DNA of 64,000 bases from Bacteroidales bacterium (GTDB lineage: Bacteria; Planctomycetota; Planctomycetia; Gemmatales; Gemmataceae): assembly GCA_026931725.1 (NCBI GenBank), contig JAIXLE010000155.1, positions 1 through 64,000 of the forward strand. Direction: 5' to 3'. The notes beneath the pieces were generated by a model. That model worked only from the letters and a program-made list of their open reading frames with translations. It was not told the DNA's origin and searched no databases. Positions 25,008 through 35,200 of the stretch are shown here, piece after piece (the first letter of the stretch is position 1; each line of letters starts with the position of its first letter). The position numbers and the translations under genes were made by a program.

Positions 25008-28000
25008 TCAGACTCCTCCTCCAAGGTCCAATGGATCGTGAGTCGGAGCTTCGGGTTCTGTTCCAACTTTTGGACCAGTCCTTGCGCCTCAGTCAGAGAC
25101 TCATCATGGTTCAGCCGAGACCGGCTGCCGGTGCCGACTTGCTTCCAGCCCTTCTTCGGTGGTGGCGGTGGGGGAATCGGATCGTCGGGCTTCGGTTTGG
25201 GTGGCGTCAGCAGCTTGATCGCTCGATTCTCTGCCTCCGACAGTTTGGAGGCCAGTCCACCAGCCAAAGCCAACTCATCGGCACACAACGCCGACCGCAC
25301 ATCCTGAATCAGCAGGTCGGCCTGAGTCTTCCGTTCGTCACCCAGATGTGAGACGCCGTTGAACAAGTCCCACTTCGTGTTCCGCAGGCAATCCAAGATC
25401 GAAGTCGCCGACTTGAAACTGCGCCCCATGGCTGTGCCCGAGGTGTCCATCTTGGCCGAGGCGATCATACCCACCAGCGCCGTGGCTTCTTTGCCTTCAC
25501 AATCACCCAGCAGCTTCCGCATAGCCTTGGCGGTCCTCACCCGGTCGGCCTTTTCGATGTCGCCGTCCGCAACACTCAGGTTCTTCAGGATCAGTTGCAG
25601 GCGATCCGGCAGACTTTCGCAGTCGGCCTTCAAGCTCGTCACGCTCTCCTTCACCTTCGAGGCCAGCGTCGTCAAGTTTCCGGCGTTGAGCAGTCGAGAG
25701 ATCGCATGGCCGAAGACTTCCGAGACTCGCTGCACGGCAGTCTCCCAATCCTTCACGTCGGGAAGTTGCTGCTCGACAAGCTCCAGATCGTTCGGCATGT
25801 CGTCCAGCGACGGGACGTAGTTGCCGCCGTAGCGGACGAACGACCGATTCGTCTGGTCGGCGTAGACCAGCACCAGTAGATGCTCGATCTCCCGAGGCAG
25901 TCCCCGTTCATCCGGCTGTTCCATCCAGCGCTTCAGATCGGCGACCGTGGGATGAGTCTGATCCGACTGCGACAACATCCGGTTGAAGTGGTTCTTCCAG
26001 AACGCTCCCAGCACGAAATGCGTTTCGGACATCTGCCCAAGATCGAGCGGGTTGCAGATGTTGCGGAGCTTGAGTCGCACCGCCTTGTCTTCCACGAACA
26101 CCCGGCCATCCTGAGTCCGGGCCGCTTCTTGGCAGACTTCAAGCACCTGCTTCAAGTCCTTGCCGAGCTTGATCTCCTGAGCAAACTTCGGATGCTTCGG
26201 ATACTGGTGCGACAACGCCTGATCGAGCAAATGCTCCATCGCTTCGCCAAGAGTCGCTCCCACGGGCCGCTGCATCAGCAGCGACGGGAACAACGACTGG
26301 AAGTGCGAGTCCGACATGTCGTAGGCGCTGTCGAGCGATCCCGGCGTCGGTTCACTGCGAATCGCATACGCAGCTTCGACCACCTGAGTCAGTCGGGATT
26401 GCAACGCACTCTGCTGGTTCTTGAGCAGCAGCCGAGCCGTCTCCCGATCCTGAAGCGAGAGGTGCTTGGCGTACTGGTCGAGGTTACTGCCCCGCAGCAG
26501 GTGATCGATGATGACCAGCTTGCCGAGTTCGGCCTGTGTGCGAGTCGAGAAGAACGACGGCAGCCAGACAATGGTGCGATGGGCTTCGTTCTTGTCACGG
26601 AACTTGTTCAGGCGGTCTAAGTCCTCGACAGGCGTGTGCCCTTCGGAGTCGAACGGGAAGTCGAGGATCAGTTTCCACTCGTCCTGTGATCGCAGCGATT
26701 CATCGGGTAGCGCCCGGACGTTCGTGAACAGGACATCGCACGAGCGGCGGCTGCCTCGCCACAGGAAGTTGTAGCCAATGAACATCTCGTCCTGATCGGG
26801 AATGCCGAGCGACTGGAACAGCATTCCCCGGATGCGTGACTGCCGGTTGCCGGGGTTGTCGAAGACTCGGGCCGCTTCGATCAGTCCTTCGGTATCGACC
26901 CCTTCCAGTTCCAGCGACACCGTGGGGTTGGCCGGATCACCTTCGACACGCAGTTCGCCGCAGATACCTGCCCATGTGCGGAGCTTCTGGGCGACGACCT
27001 GATGTTCCCGGCCCGGAATACGAGACCGGATCGTGCCGTGGTTGAGTGCGGCCAGCCGGGTGCAGGTCATGTTCTTGAGTGTGTCCACACCCTGCACGAG
27101 CGACGACAGCAGCAGGCTTTTGATGAGCCGGTCGTCGTTTTCGAAGCGAGACAGTCGGCCTTCGATATCTTCGTTGTCCTTGGCTCTCTGCTTGTCCACC
27201 TCGTAGTCGATCTCGTGCTGCTGCTCCAACATCGGACGCAGCCGGTTCTGGTACAGCTTCTTGGCGTTCTCGAAGCGGACCCGCATCACATCCGTAAAGG
27301 CTTCATCGCCGTGAGCCACTACGTCCCACAGATCGCCGAGCGGAATCACATCGCCCAGTCGCAGCGTGTCACGCCGATTGACCAGCAGTTGCAGCATGAT
27401 CTTCAGGGCTGTCCGTTCTCGCTGGAGCGCACTCGATACGGCCACCAGTGCTTGGATCAACGCCGGGCTGAACGGGTAGACCTGCTTGAACATCGCCCGG
27501 TCAGCTTCCCGAGTCAGCAGGACTTCCATGATCTCCTGTCGCACCTTGGCCGTCTGCTCGAATGCCTGTTCAAGCTCAGCCCGACACGCATCGTTCTTCG
27601 GCTTCAAGACACGCTTCTGGGCGATCACCGGCAGGTTGCGGTCTTCGAGAGTGATCGTGTGGAAGCGACCTTCCCAGTGCGACAGCACATCGGAGAAGTT
27701 CAACTGCTGCACGCCAGCGACGTTATCCCCAATCAGATCACGCAGGTCTCGCTGACGAGCCACGAAGCTGACAATCGGCACCGGACGTTCGGCCTTGCGG
27801 GACTCGACCAGCTTGGCCAGCTTGTTTCCTTCCATCTGCACGAAGTTCAGATCGCCCGAGTGTGTGGCCAGCCAGAGGATCAGTTCGTCGAGGAACAGGA
27901 TCAGGCCGTCGTAGCCCAGCGTCTTGGCGTGTTCACTGATGATCGCCAAGCCCTCGTCCAGATCGACGTAGGCTTCGTCCTTCCCCTGAGCGATGCCACG

Positions 28001-28684
28001 GAACGCCGGGAAGATGTTCTCCACCAGCTTGCCGACCAGTTGGCTCCGTTCCTTGCTCTTGGGTGGTGCTTCGAGGGCCGCTTCAAACCGGGCGGCGTTC
28101 CAGCCTTCGAGCTTGCCCCAGCCGCCACCACCTCCGCTGCCCCCTTTGTTCAAGTCTTCGAAGAATTTCTCGTCCCCAAGTCGATCTCGAAGCTGCTTGG
28201 CGTTGTCGAAGATTTCGTCGGCCAGATAGACGCCGGGGAGCGGGCAACCGGCGTGATGTTCCTGAACGTAATCGACGTACCCGCCGAGGATCGCCGATTC
28301 CATGCTGCGGGCACCGATCATGTGATACGGCACGAGCAGGAACTTCTTGTTCTCGACCCACTGGTTGTTGTCGCACACCTTCGCCAGTTCGGGGATCGAC
28401 CGCACGGCGGAATTGTGCTGGAGCAGCAGGTGCAGCACGGCCATGAAGTGCGACTTACCGGAGCCGAAGCTGCCGTGCAGGTAACACGCCTTGCTGTTGG
28501 AGGCTTCCACGGCGCTGCGGATGAACCCGAGGGCGTCATCGAAACAGGCCACAAGCTGCGGCGTGACGACGTACTGTTCGAGCGTCTTTTCCGGCTCGGT
28601 GACGCCTTTGGACAGGTTCAGGACGAAATCGCCCTTCCGCACCCGTTCCGGCAGATCGAGGATGTCGGCAATGAGTTTGTCCAT
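25004..28684 (-). CDS. pglY: BREX type 2 large ATPase PglY
   Basis: A 1226-aa protein of the PglY/BrxC family (DUF6079). Walker A is HGSFGSGKSHF near residue 75 and Walker B LILFLDELILWL near 264; the remaining 900 residues are helical with a basic, proline-rich tail (PKPKPDDPIPPPPPPKKG). It probably forms an ATP-driven assembly on DNA with PglX and PglZ. ATG 28684 shares one base with the pglX stop (TAATG) and has GAGGAAG upstream, which favours it over a start 51 bases earlier. Confidence 0.92.
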   Translation of the reverse strand: MDKLIADILDLPERVRKGDFVLNLSKGVTEPEKTLEQYVVTPQLVACFDDALGFIRSAVEASNSKACYLHGSFGSGKSHFMAVLHLLLQHNSAVRSIPELAKVCDNNQWVENKKFLLVPYHMIGARSMESAILGGYVDYVQEHHAGCPLPGVYLADEIFDNAKQLRDRLGDEKFFEDLNKGGSGGGGGWGKLEGWNAARFEAALEAPPKSKERSQLVGKLVENIFPAFRGIAQGKDEAYVDLDEGLAIISEHAKTLGYDGLILFLDELILWLATHSGDLNFVQMEGNKLAKLVESRKAERPVPIVSFVARQRDLRDLIGDNVAGVQQLNFSDVLSHWEGRFHTITLEDRNLPVIAQKRVLKPKNDACRAELEQAFEQTAKVRQEIMEVLLTREADRAMFKQVYPFSPALIQALVAVSSALQRERTALKIMLQLLVNRRDTLRLGDVIPLGDLWDVVAHGDEAFTDVMRVRFENAKKLYQNRLRPMLEQQHEIDYEVDKQRAKDNEDIEGRLSRFENDDRLIKSLLLSSLVQGVDTLKNMTCTRLAALNHGTIRSRIPGREHQVVAQKLRTWAGICGELRVEGDPANPTVSLELEGVDTEGLIEAARVFDNPGNRQSRIRGMLFQSLGIPDQDEMFIGYNFLWRGSRRSCDVLFTNVRALPDESLRSQDEWKLILDFPFDSEGHTPVEDLDRLNKFRDKNEAHRTIVWLPSFFSTRTQAELGKLVIIDHLLRGSNLDQYAKHLSLQDRETARLLLKNQQSALQSRLTQVVEAAYAIRSEPTPGSLDSAYDMSDSHFQSLFPSLLMQRPVGATLGEAMEHLLDQALSHQYPKHPKFAQEIKLGKDLKQVLEVCQEAARTQDGRVFVEDKAVRLKLRNICNPLDLGQMSETHFVLGAFWKNHFNRMLSQSDQTHPTVADLKRWMEQPDERGLPREIEHLLVLVYADQTNRSFVRYGGNYVPSLDDMPNDLELVEQQLPDVKDWETAVQRVSEVFGHAISRLLNAGNLTTLASKVKESVTSLKADCESLPDRLQLILKNLSVADGDIEKADRVRTAKAMRKLLGDCEGKEATALVGMIASAKMDTSGTAMGRSFKSATSILDCLRNTKWDLFNGVSHLGDERKTQADLLIQDVRSALCADELALAGGLASKLSEAENRAIKLLTPPKPKPDDPIPPPPPPKKGWKQVGTGSRSRLNHDESLTEAQGLVQKLEQNPKLRLTIHWTLEEESE

Positions 28685-31600
28685 TAGTTCGTCTTCCTCT
28701 TGCGACGGGTCGTTGTCTTCTGGGGTGGCTCCCACGCTCGGATGTCTTCCAGTGTGAGGCCGAGTTCGTGGGCGTCAGCTTTGAGCATCGCTTCGTAGGA
28801 TTGACCTAATGTTTCCCCGAACTCGGCGTCGATTTCTGGGTGCCATTGGTGAATCCACGGGAGCAGTTGATCGAGACCGGCCAGCAGCGGCGTCAGCCGC
28901 TTGGCGTCCCAGCCTTCCCGCTTGCGGGCGTCGTAGTAGGCGATCAGGGCCGTCGCCTGCTCAAAGTGATTCCATCCGGCCCAGCCGACCACGAGCGTCG
29001 GGTCGCTGTCGGTCGAGCAATGTGAGTAGCTGACCCAGCGTTCCTTGGGCACATCGAGCTTGCCCCGCAGCCGCCAGTAGTCGGTCTTGAGAAAGTCCGC
29101 CGTGGCGTACTTCGGCGGAACCGGAATGTCGCCCACGTCTTTCCCGGCGTCCTGCTGCCGTTGCAAGTCCCACGTTCGCTCCCAGACTTCACGCTTCCGC
29201 AGGCCCGCTGGTTTGTAGCGCAGGATCGGCAGCAGCGGGACCGCCTCGGCTTCGACCAGTTCAGCCACGAGTGCGGCCACGTCGAAGTCGGGTCGGCCCC
29301 GGTAGATAGCGGCGACTTGCAGGAACTCCGGATCGGCACTGGCCACGTCCGCCATCTGTGCCGTCGTGGTCAGTTCAGGATGATCCTTGGTTCCCTTGCG
29401 ATACTTCGGGTTTTCGAGTCGGTCGAGCAGCCAGTTCTTGAGCGCCCGCTGTTCCTGTGCTTCCCACGACTCGGTGTTCCAGCGCCGCTTGTACTCCGGC
29501 TTCTCAATGAGTGCGATTTCCTTGTTCGTCTCGATCAGCTTGATGCGGCATTCGACCAACTTGCGGTAGGCGGCGGGCCAGTGGGCCGGAATCTCGGTGA
29601 GGGGAGTGGACCCGTGCCGCTGAAACCATGTTGTTTCGAGTTCTCCCTTGGCCATCTGCCGAGCCATGACAATCTCAAAAGCCCGCTGCCCCAGAGCCAG
29701 TTCCGGCAAGTCTTCACCGGAGTAACGAAGGTCGTCAGGCAGCAATCCGTAAAGCTGGTAGCAATGCCAGTCGAGTTCCTCTTGCAGGGCAATCATCTTT
29801 CGCCAAACTAAACCAGCTTGCGCATGAGCGTTACTGAGGCTATCAATTGAAGGCACCGCCCGCTCGCAAGCAAATCTCGGCAGGGATGAACTATATTCCC
29901 TGCCAAGGCAGTGCAATGTCTCCGCATAATTCCCAGCTTGGCTGGTCGGTACAGGGAACTTCGAGAATCCTGTTCCTGTGAACTCGAAGAAGTGCTCCCA
30001 CATCTCTTGCGCAATCCCGCCGCCGATTCCTCCGCCTCCCTTATCGTGAAATGTCTGTTTCGTCCAGAAACATGCAACCGATGAGTTCAGCAGTTCCAAC
30101 ACAGCAATATGGTCCTGATGGCCACATTCTGCTGGGAACTTCATGATCGGCGCATGACTGTCAAACAGGGTCATGCAGTCATCGAAGATGAAATGGTTGT
30201 GGGTTGCGACGTTGCTGAATGCGATGGCACGAGGCGAGTACATCTTGCTGGTCAGCAAGATTGCGAACTCTCGCCAATCCATTCCACGCTGTTCTCTGGT
30301 CTTTCCGAAGTAAAGTGACTTTCGGAGAATCGAACGGTACTTCCAAAAGTGTTTGTCTGCGGCATGTTCAGCGGTAAATGTTCCATCCGGGCCATACGGG
30401 TAAATGCAACCTTCAGACGATGAATGATGCCAGTCTCGGATACCGTCCCCGGTTACCATTTCTCGAATCCCGGCAATGCCAAGTCGCCTCCAAACACGCA
30501 CGTCATCGGCTACAAACACGTCTTCATCACCGGGGATTGAAAGGAAACCCACAGAAGACAAAGAATCGCCAAGTGTCGCTTCTGACTCTTCCAGTACCTC
30601 CTTTAGTTCCGCAGCGCCTCCACCACCGATGCTCCAAGGGTGCCTTGCGAAAGTGGATCGGATGGCGTCAGCACTTGACGTGTACTCGCTTGCCCCATCA
30701 GTGGAGTCAACTCCCGAAAGCACCGAGGCCCAAACGGGGCCGAGTGCGGCATCGTCTACAGCCGGTGGGTCACCCTTAATTCCAAAAATTGCCCTCAGTG
30801 TTTCAGAAACCGGATTTTGATTGCGCCCGAACAGTATCACGGTCGGCGTTCCGTGACCTGTAAGACGCATTCCAGAAGTGTCGATGATGTGCGTCAGATC
30901 ACGTTTTGCAAGAAACTCCTCAATTAGTTTTTTCCCGAACTCTCGTTTCATGAACGAGTTCGCCGAGAGCATTCCGACATAGCCAGTTCCCTGCCCGGTT
31001 TCGTCTCGGCCGACAGCAAGTTCCCAGAATCTCTGTGTGAACGGCACGCCAAGTGAATATTTCCTATGGCAAGTGCTGTAGAGTTGCCGATACGCTTCGT
31101 TCTGGGCTTTGTCCTTTACCGTGATATAGGGCGGGTTGCCAACAACGACGTGGTAGCCTTGGCCGAGAATTTCTTGCAGCGTCTTGCGATCTTCCACGGC
31201 GTAGATGGCCGGAACCTCGAAGAGATTCAGTTGCTGTGCAATGCCGACCCGCTGGCCTCCAAAGCTCGGCTTGCTGCCAAACAGCAGGCTGTCGCCGCTG
31301 GCCAAATGGATGTTCCAGCCCGGTGCCTGCTTGAGCCGTTTGATCCCGCAGGCTTGCACGGCGGCGACGATTAGCCGAAAGCGGGCAATCGCCACGGCGA
31401 ACGGGTTAATGTCCACGCCCCAGACGCCATCGAACGCCTTCTGTGCCGCCTTGATTTCGTTGCTCTCCCGCTGGCTCCACAGGTCGAACAGCCGGGCGAA
31501 CCCGCCGAGGAGGAAGTGACCCGATCCGCAGGTCGGGTCGATCATGCGGACCTTCTCCAACCCAAACTCGGCAAGGGCAGGCGTGAGGGTGCGGTCGAGG

Positions 31601-32235
31601 ATGAACTCTTCCACGAACACCGGCGTTTGCAGCAGAGCGAACTTCTTCTTGGCCCGCTCGGAAAGCTCCTGATACAGGTCGCCCAAGAAACGAGTGTCGC
31701 TGCTCTCGACTTGGAACGACCGCTTCAAGTGCCCGGTTTCGGCATCCATCTCCCGCCAGAACTTGAGCAGCTTCATCGCCGCATCGCCGCTGGGAGCCAC
31801 GGCCCAGAGTGGTGTCTTCCCCTCAGCGAACAAATCCTTGGCGGCAGGAATCTGGCCCACTTCCTTGAAGACGTGCTGGAAATACTCCCGGTCAGTGTCG
31901 TGCGGATTCTTTCGGAAGAAGAGTTCGTGCGTGTCCTCGGCCAAGCGGCGGCGCTCGCCTTCCCCGGCCAACCAGCATTCGTCGATCAGTCCGTTGTCTT
32001 CCATGAACCGCACGAAGACGCAGGCCAGCACCCATGCCACAGCGACTTGATCGAGATAATCCTCTCGCCAGACTTCAAACGCCTGAGCGGTGCGGCCACC
32101 CTTTTCAATCTGCTGGAAGGCCTCCTTCAACCCGGCACCGATCTTGGCATCGCCGGTGGAGCGGGCGAGCAAGTCCTCGGCCAGTTCGCTGACGAGCCGT
32201 CGAAGATCGGGAAGTTGCGTCTTAATGGTCAGCAT
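28684..32235 (-). CDS. pglX: BREX adenine-specific DNA methyltransferase PglX
   Basis: A 1183-aa N6-adenine methyltransferase. DPTCGSGHFLLG near residue 232 is the AdoMet-binding motif and VVVGNPPYITV near 368 the catalytic NPPY. PglX methylates one strand of a short non-palindromic site, marking self and enabling phage exclusion. The specificity part (about residues 430-810, bases 29800-30950) appears more AT-rich than its flanks, consistent with exchange of target-recognition domains. It starts 3 bases after the pglW stop codon. The gene is full length with no frame break, so the system looks functional. Confidence 0.92.
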   Translation of the reverse strand: MLTIKTQLPDLRRLVSELAEDLLARSTGDAKIGAGLKEAFQQIEKGGRTAQAFEVWREDYLDQVAVAWVLACVFVRFMEDNGLIDECWLAGEGERRRLAEDTHELFFRKNPHDTDREYFQHVFKEVGQIPAAKDLFAEGKTPLWAVAPSGDAAMKLLKFWREMDAETGHLKRSFQVESSDTRFLGDLYQELSERAKKKFALLQTPVFVEEFILDRTLTPALAEFGLEKVRMIDPTCGSGHFLLGGFARLFDLWSQRESNEIKAAQKAFDGVWGVDINPFAVAIARFRLIVAAVQACGIKRLKQAPGWNIHLASGDSLLFGSKPSFGGQRVGIAQQLNLFEVPAIYAVEDRKTLQEILGQGYHVVVGNPPYITVKDKAQNEAYRQLYSTCHRKYSLGVPFTQRFWELAVGRDETGQGTGYVGMLSANSFMKREFGKKLIEEFLAKRDLTHIIDTSGMRLTGHGTPTVILFGRNQNPVSETLRAIFGIKGDPPAVDDAALGPVWASVLSGVDSTDGASEYTSSADAIRSTFARHPWSIGGGGAAELKEVLEESEATLGDSLSSVGFLSIPGDEDVFVADDVRVWRRLGIAGIREMVTGDGIRDWHHSSSEGCIYPYGPDGTFTAEHAADKHFWKYRSILRKSLYFGKTREQRGMDWREFAILLTSKMYSPRAIAFSNVATHNHFIFDDCMTLFDSHAPIMKFPAECGHQDHIAVLELLNSSVACFWTKQTFHDKGGGGIGGGIAQEMWEHFFEFTGTGFSKFPVPTSQAGNYAETLHCLGREYSSSLPRFACERAVPSIDSLSNAHAQAGLVWRKMIALQEELDWHCYQLYGLLPDDLRYSGEDLPELALGQRAFEIVMARQMAKGELETTWFQRHGSTPLTEIPAHWPAAYRKLVECRIKLIETNKEIALIEKPEYKRRWNTESWEAQEQRALKNWLLDRLENPKYRKGTKDHPELTTTAQMADVASADPEFLQVAAIYRGRPDFDVAALVAELVEAEAVPLLPILRYKPAGLRKREVWERTWDLQRQQDAGKDVGDIPVPPKYATADFLKTDYWRLRGKLDVPKERWVSYSHCSTDSDPTLVVGWAGWNHFEQATALIAYYDARKREGWDAKRLTPLLAGLDQLLPWIHQWHPEIDAEFGETLGQSYEAMLKADAHELGLTLEDIRAWEPPQKTTTRRKRKTN

Positions 32236-32238
32236 TCG

Positions 32239-35200
32239 TTATTTCCCACCCGCTTCAGTGATTTCCGTTGTGGCCAGCTTGGGAGACCGTCCCCGGTGCA
32301 GGTTGTCGATCCACGGCTCGGAGACCTTGGCTCGTTGTCCCGGTGAGATCAGCGGAATCTCCGCATCATCAAGGAACGGCATGTCGTTCTGTTCGTCAGT
32401 CGCTACCAGCACCCAGACACCGGGACAGGCCGCATCGTGGCCGGTGCGATCCCGCAGGGTTTCCAGCAGCGACATCATGTCGTAGCGAGCGATCAGCCCC
32501 GGATGCACCAGCAGCAGATGGTCTTTCCGATCTAAGAGGTTCTCTTCGATCTTGGGCTGAGCCACGCTCACCAGATGCAACAGGTTCTTCCAATCCTGAC
32601 TCCCTTTGTCCGTTCCGTCCGCCTGTTCGACGACCTTCCAGTCCACATCGAGTTCCTGAGCCTCGGCTCGCAGACCATCGAACAGGAGATCATCGAACGA
32701 GACCCGTTCGAGTGTGCAGCCGTTGTCGTTGAACCGCTTGAGCAGGTTGGCTTCGCAGGCCCGCATCCGGCTGGGCCGCACGGTAAGGACGAGGAAGCCC
32801 CCTTCGTCGTAGGCGTGCTGAAGTCGCTCCTCGAACTGCCGGGCATCGGCCATGTCGGGCGTAACTTCTACCTGCCGAGTGCTGGTAGCCGTGGTGCGAC
32901 GACGTGGCATCGATGAACCCGACGTGAACATCACCGAGACTTCCCGGCGATGGTACGTCGTGGTCTCGGGGTTCCACCGCACATCGAGACCGACACGCTC
33001 CAGCAGGGCATCGAGTTCTGGGCGATCCGGCAGTCGTTCGGCCTCGGGATACCGGCTCTCGACACGGGCACGAATCTGAGTGATCGAGAACCCGCCTTCG
33101 TTGTCACCGAGTCCCAACCCAGTGAGTGCGCCGATCCCCAGCCGCAACGCACGCTCGGCAGCCATCCCCTTGGGATAAAGTTCCTGTTTGGCCGACACCG
33201 CCGCCATGCTGCTCATCGACGCCGCCAGTCGCAGCAGCCGCTCGTTGTTGAACGGCTGGCAACCTTCCGGCAGTGAAGGCTGAGGGACATCGAACAGTTC
33301 TTGGAAGACTCGCAGCGGAGGCAACAGCGGATCGGCTAGAGCCAACTCGTCGGCCACTTGACCGAGCTTCTCGGCGTAGACCGCCAGATCACGAGTGCAG
33401 GCGATGAGTGTCTTGCCGCTGATTCGCCGCAGTTGAAACCGAGGTTCGGCCAGTGATGATTCGGTCTCGACCAAGGCACGAGCGATGGCAGACGCCATCT
33501 GTTGCTGCTTGGTGGTATCGAGCGTATCGACAGCAGGTCGTCGCAGGAGGACGAACTCTGTGACTTCGGGCACGGTCATCACACCGCCGAGTCGAAGAAT
33601 CTCTTCACACAGATCGGCACGCAGACTGTTGAGTGAAGACTCTTTGGCCCACCGCTTCCTGTCGGCGCTCAAGACCTGATTGATCTTCACCGGCGTCGTC
33701 TTGAGCGCTGCGGCCACATCGGTCTGGCTGGGCCAAACCAAGTCAGACGAGGAATCTTCCGAGACCGTTGGCTTGAGCAGTGCCGACCGAATGCTCCATT
33801 CCGATTCCTTCTTCGAATTGCGAGCGCCGAAGACTCGTTGCTCCAGCAACTCCAGCGAAGTGAGTTCGTCTTCGTCGTGAACGGACTCGTCCTTGCGAGT
33901 GCCAACTTCTTCACGGACATCGGGGAAGCGATCCCGAAGCTCGGCGACGAACTCAGTGATTTCTCGTCGAGTCTGGTTGCCGACTCCACGCATCGTGTGG
34001 AGTTGAATGATCGGCGTCAGCAACAGATCACGCACCGTGAGGATGTTGGCTCGCTCCAGTGCGTTCCGGGCACGAGTGCTGAGGCCGAGGGCGGCAATCG
34101 GGGTCTTAAGATCGACCTGATCGAGCGTAACGCTGAGATCGACTTCCTCACCGCTGGGCGTGCGGACCTTGCGCTGCTCGGCCTCCTTGAAGACCTGCTG
34201 CCACGCCCACTTCATCTCCTCGGCGTTGTCGAACCGCTTCTTCGAATCACGATGCAGAGCGGTATGGAAGAACTCGACCAGTCCTTCCCTCACGCTGGCG
34301 TCGAACTTCTCGGCATCGACGACCAGTTCCGCATCGGTGACAGCCGGATCGGACTTGCCATCTCCCCAGCACGGCAAGACGCCGAAACCCGCCGACATCT
34401 CGTACAACGTGACGGCAGCAGAGTAGCGTTCCGCCGACAAGTCCCAACGCAGCGGCTTGCGGTTGGGAAGAAAGGGATCGATGTAGCCGGGGGTGCCGAC
34501 TCGAATGTTGTCGAGCGGGGCACCCGTGAGCGAGAAGTCGAACAGGATCAGTTGGTTTCGCTGCTTGGTGAGGGAGCGGATGCCGATGTTGTCCGGCTTG
34601 ATGTCTCGATGAGTGACGCCGTGGCGTTCCAGCGAAGCGACCGCCGACATCAGGTCGTCGCCGTAGCGACCAAGCAGTTCCAAACCGGGGACGCCCTCCT
34701 TCCGCAGCAGACCGGCCAGTGTTTCATCGCCAGCCTTTTGAAGCACCAGCACCGTGCGGCCAGACATCTCCAGTTCGTCATGGATGGCGACGATGAACTC
34801 GCTGTGGATCGTGCGGAGAGCTTCGGCTTCATCATGGAGACGAGTGTTGTCGTCATCGGTGAGAGCGACCTTCAACACAAACTGCTGATCGTCCTTCGTG
34901 ACAAGCAGGGCTTTGGCTGTGGCTCCTTGGCCGAGTTCCTTTTCAACGATGTAGCTCCCTTCGAGCCTGTCGCCACGTTTGGCCTGTAACGGATCGGGAA
35001 CGAAGGTTTCTTCAGGAGCAGTGAGTTCGTCTTCAACATCATCCAGCAGGGCGAGGAAATCTTCGACGGAACCGACTCGGGTGTTCACATCGGGGTGAGT
35101 ACACCACTGGATCATCTCTTCCAGCTTTGGCCCGACACCATCAACCACGGCGGACAGGCTAAGTCCCTTCTTCTCCCGCAGAATCTTAGCCAACTCAGAC

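Noticed and set aside
27002-28687. Long plus-strand open frame of 561 codons opposite pglY
   Set aside because: It is a GC-driven antisense shadow of a clearly coding gene with Walker motifs; its translation is rich in R, H, Q and V and has no family features.
33838-34989. 383-codon plus-strand frame opposite pglW
   Set aside because: Antisense shadow of the kinase region of pglW; no ribosome site and no recognisable domain.
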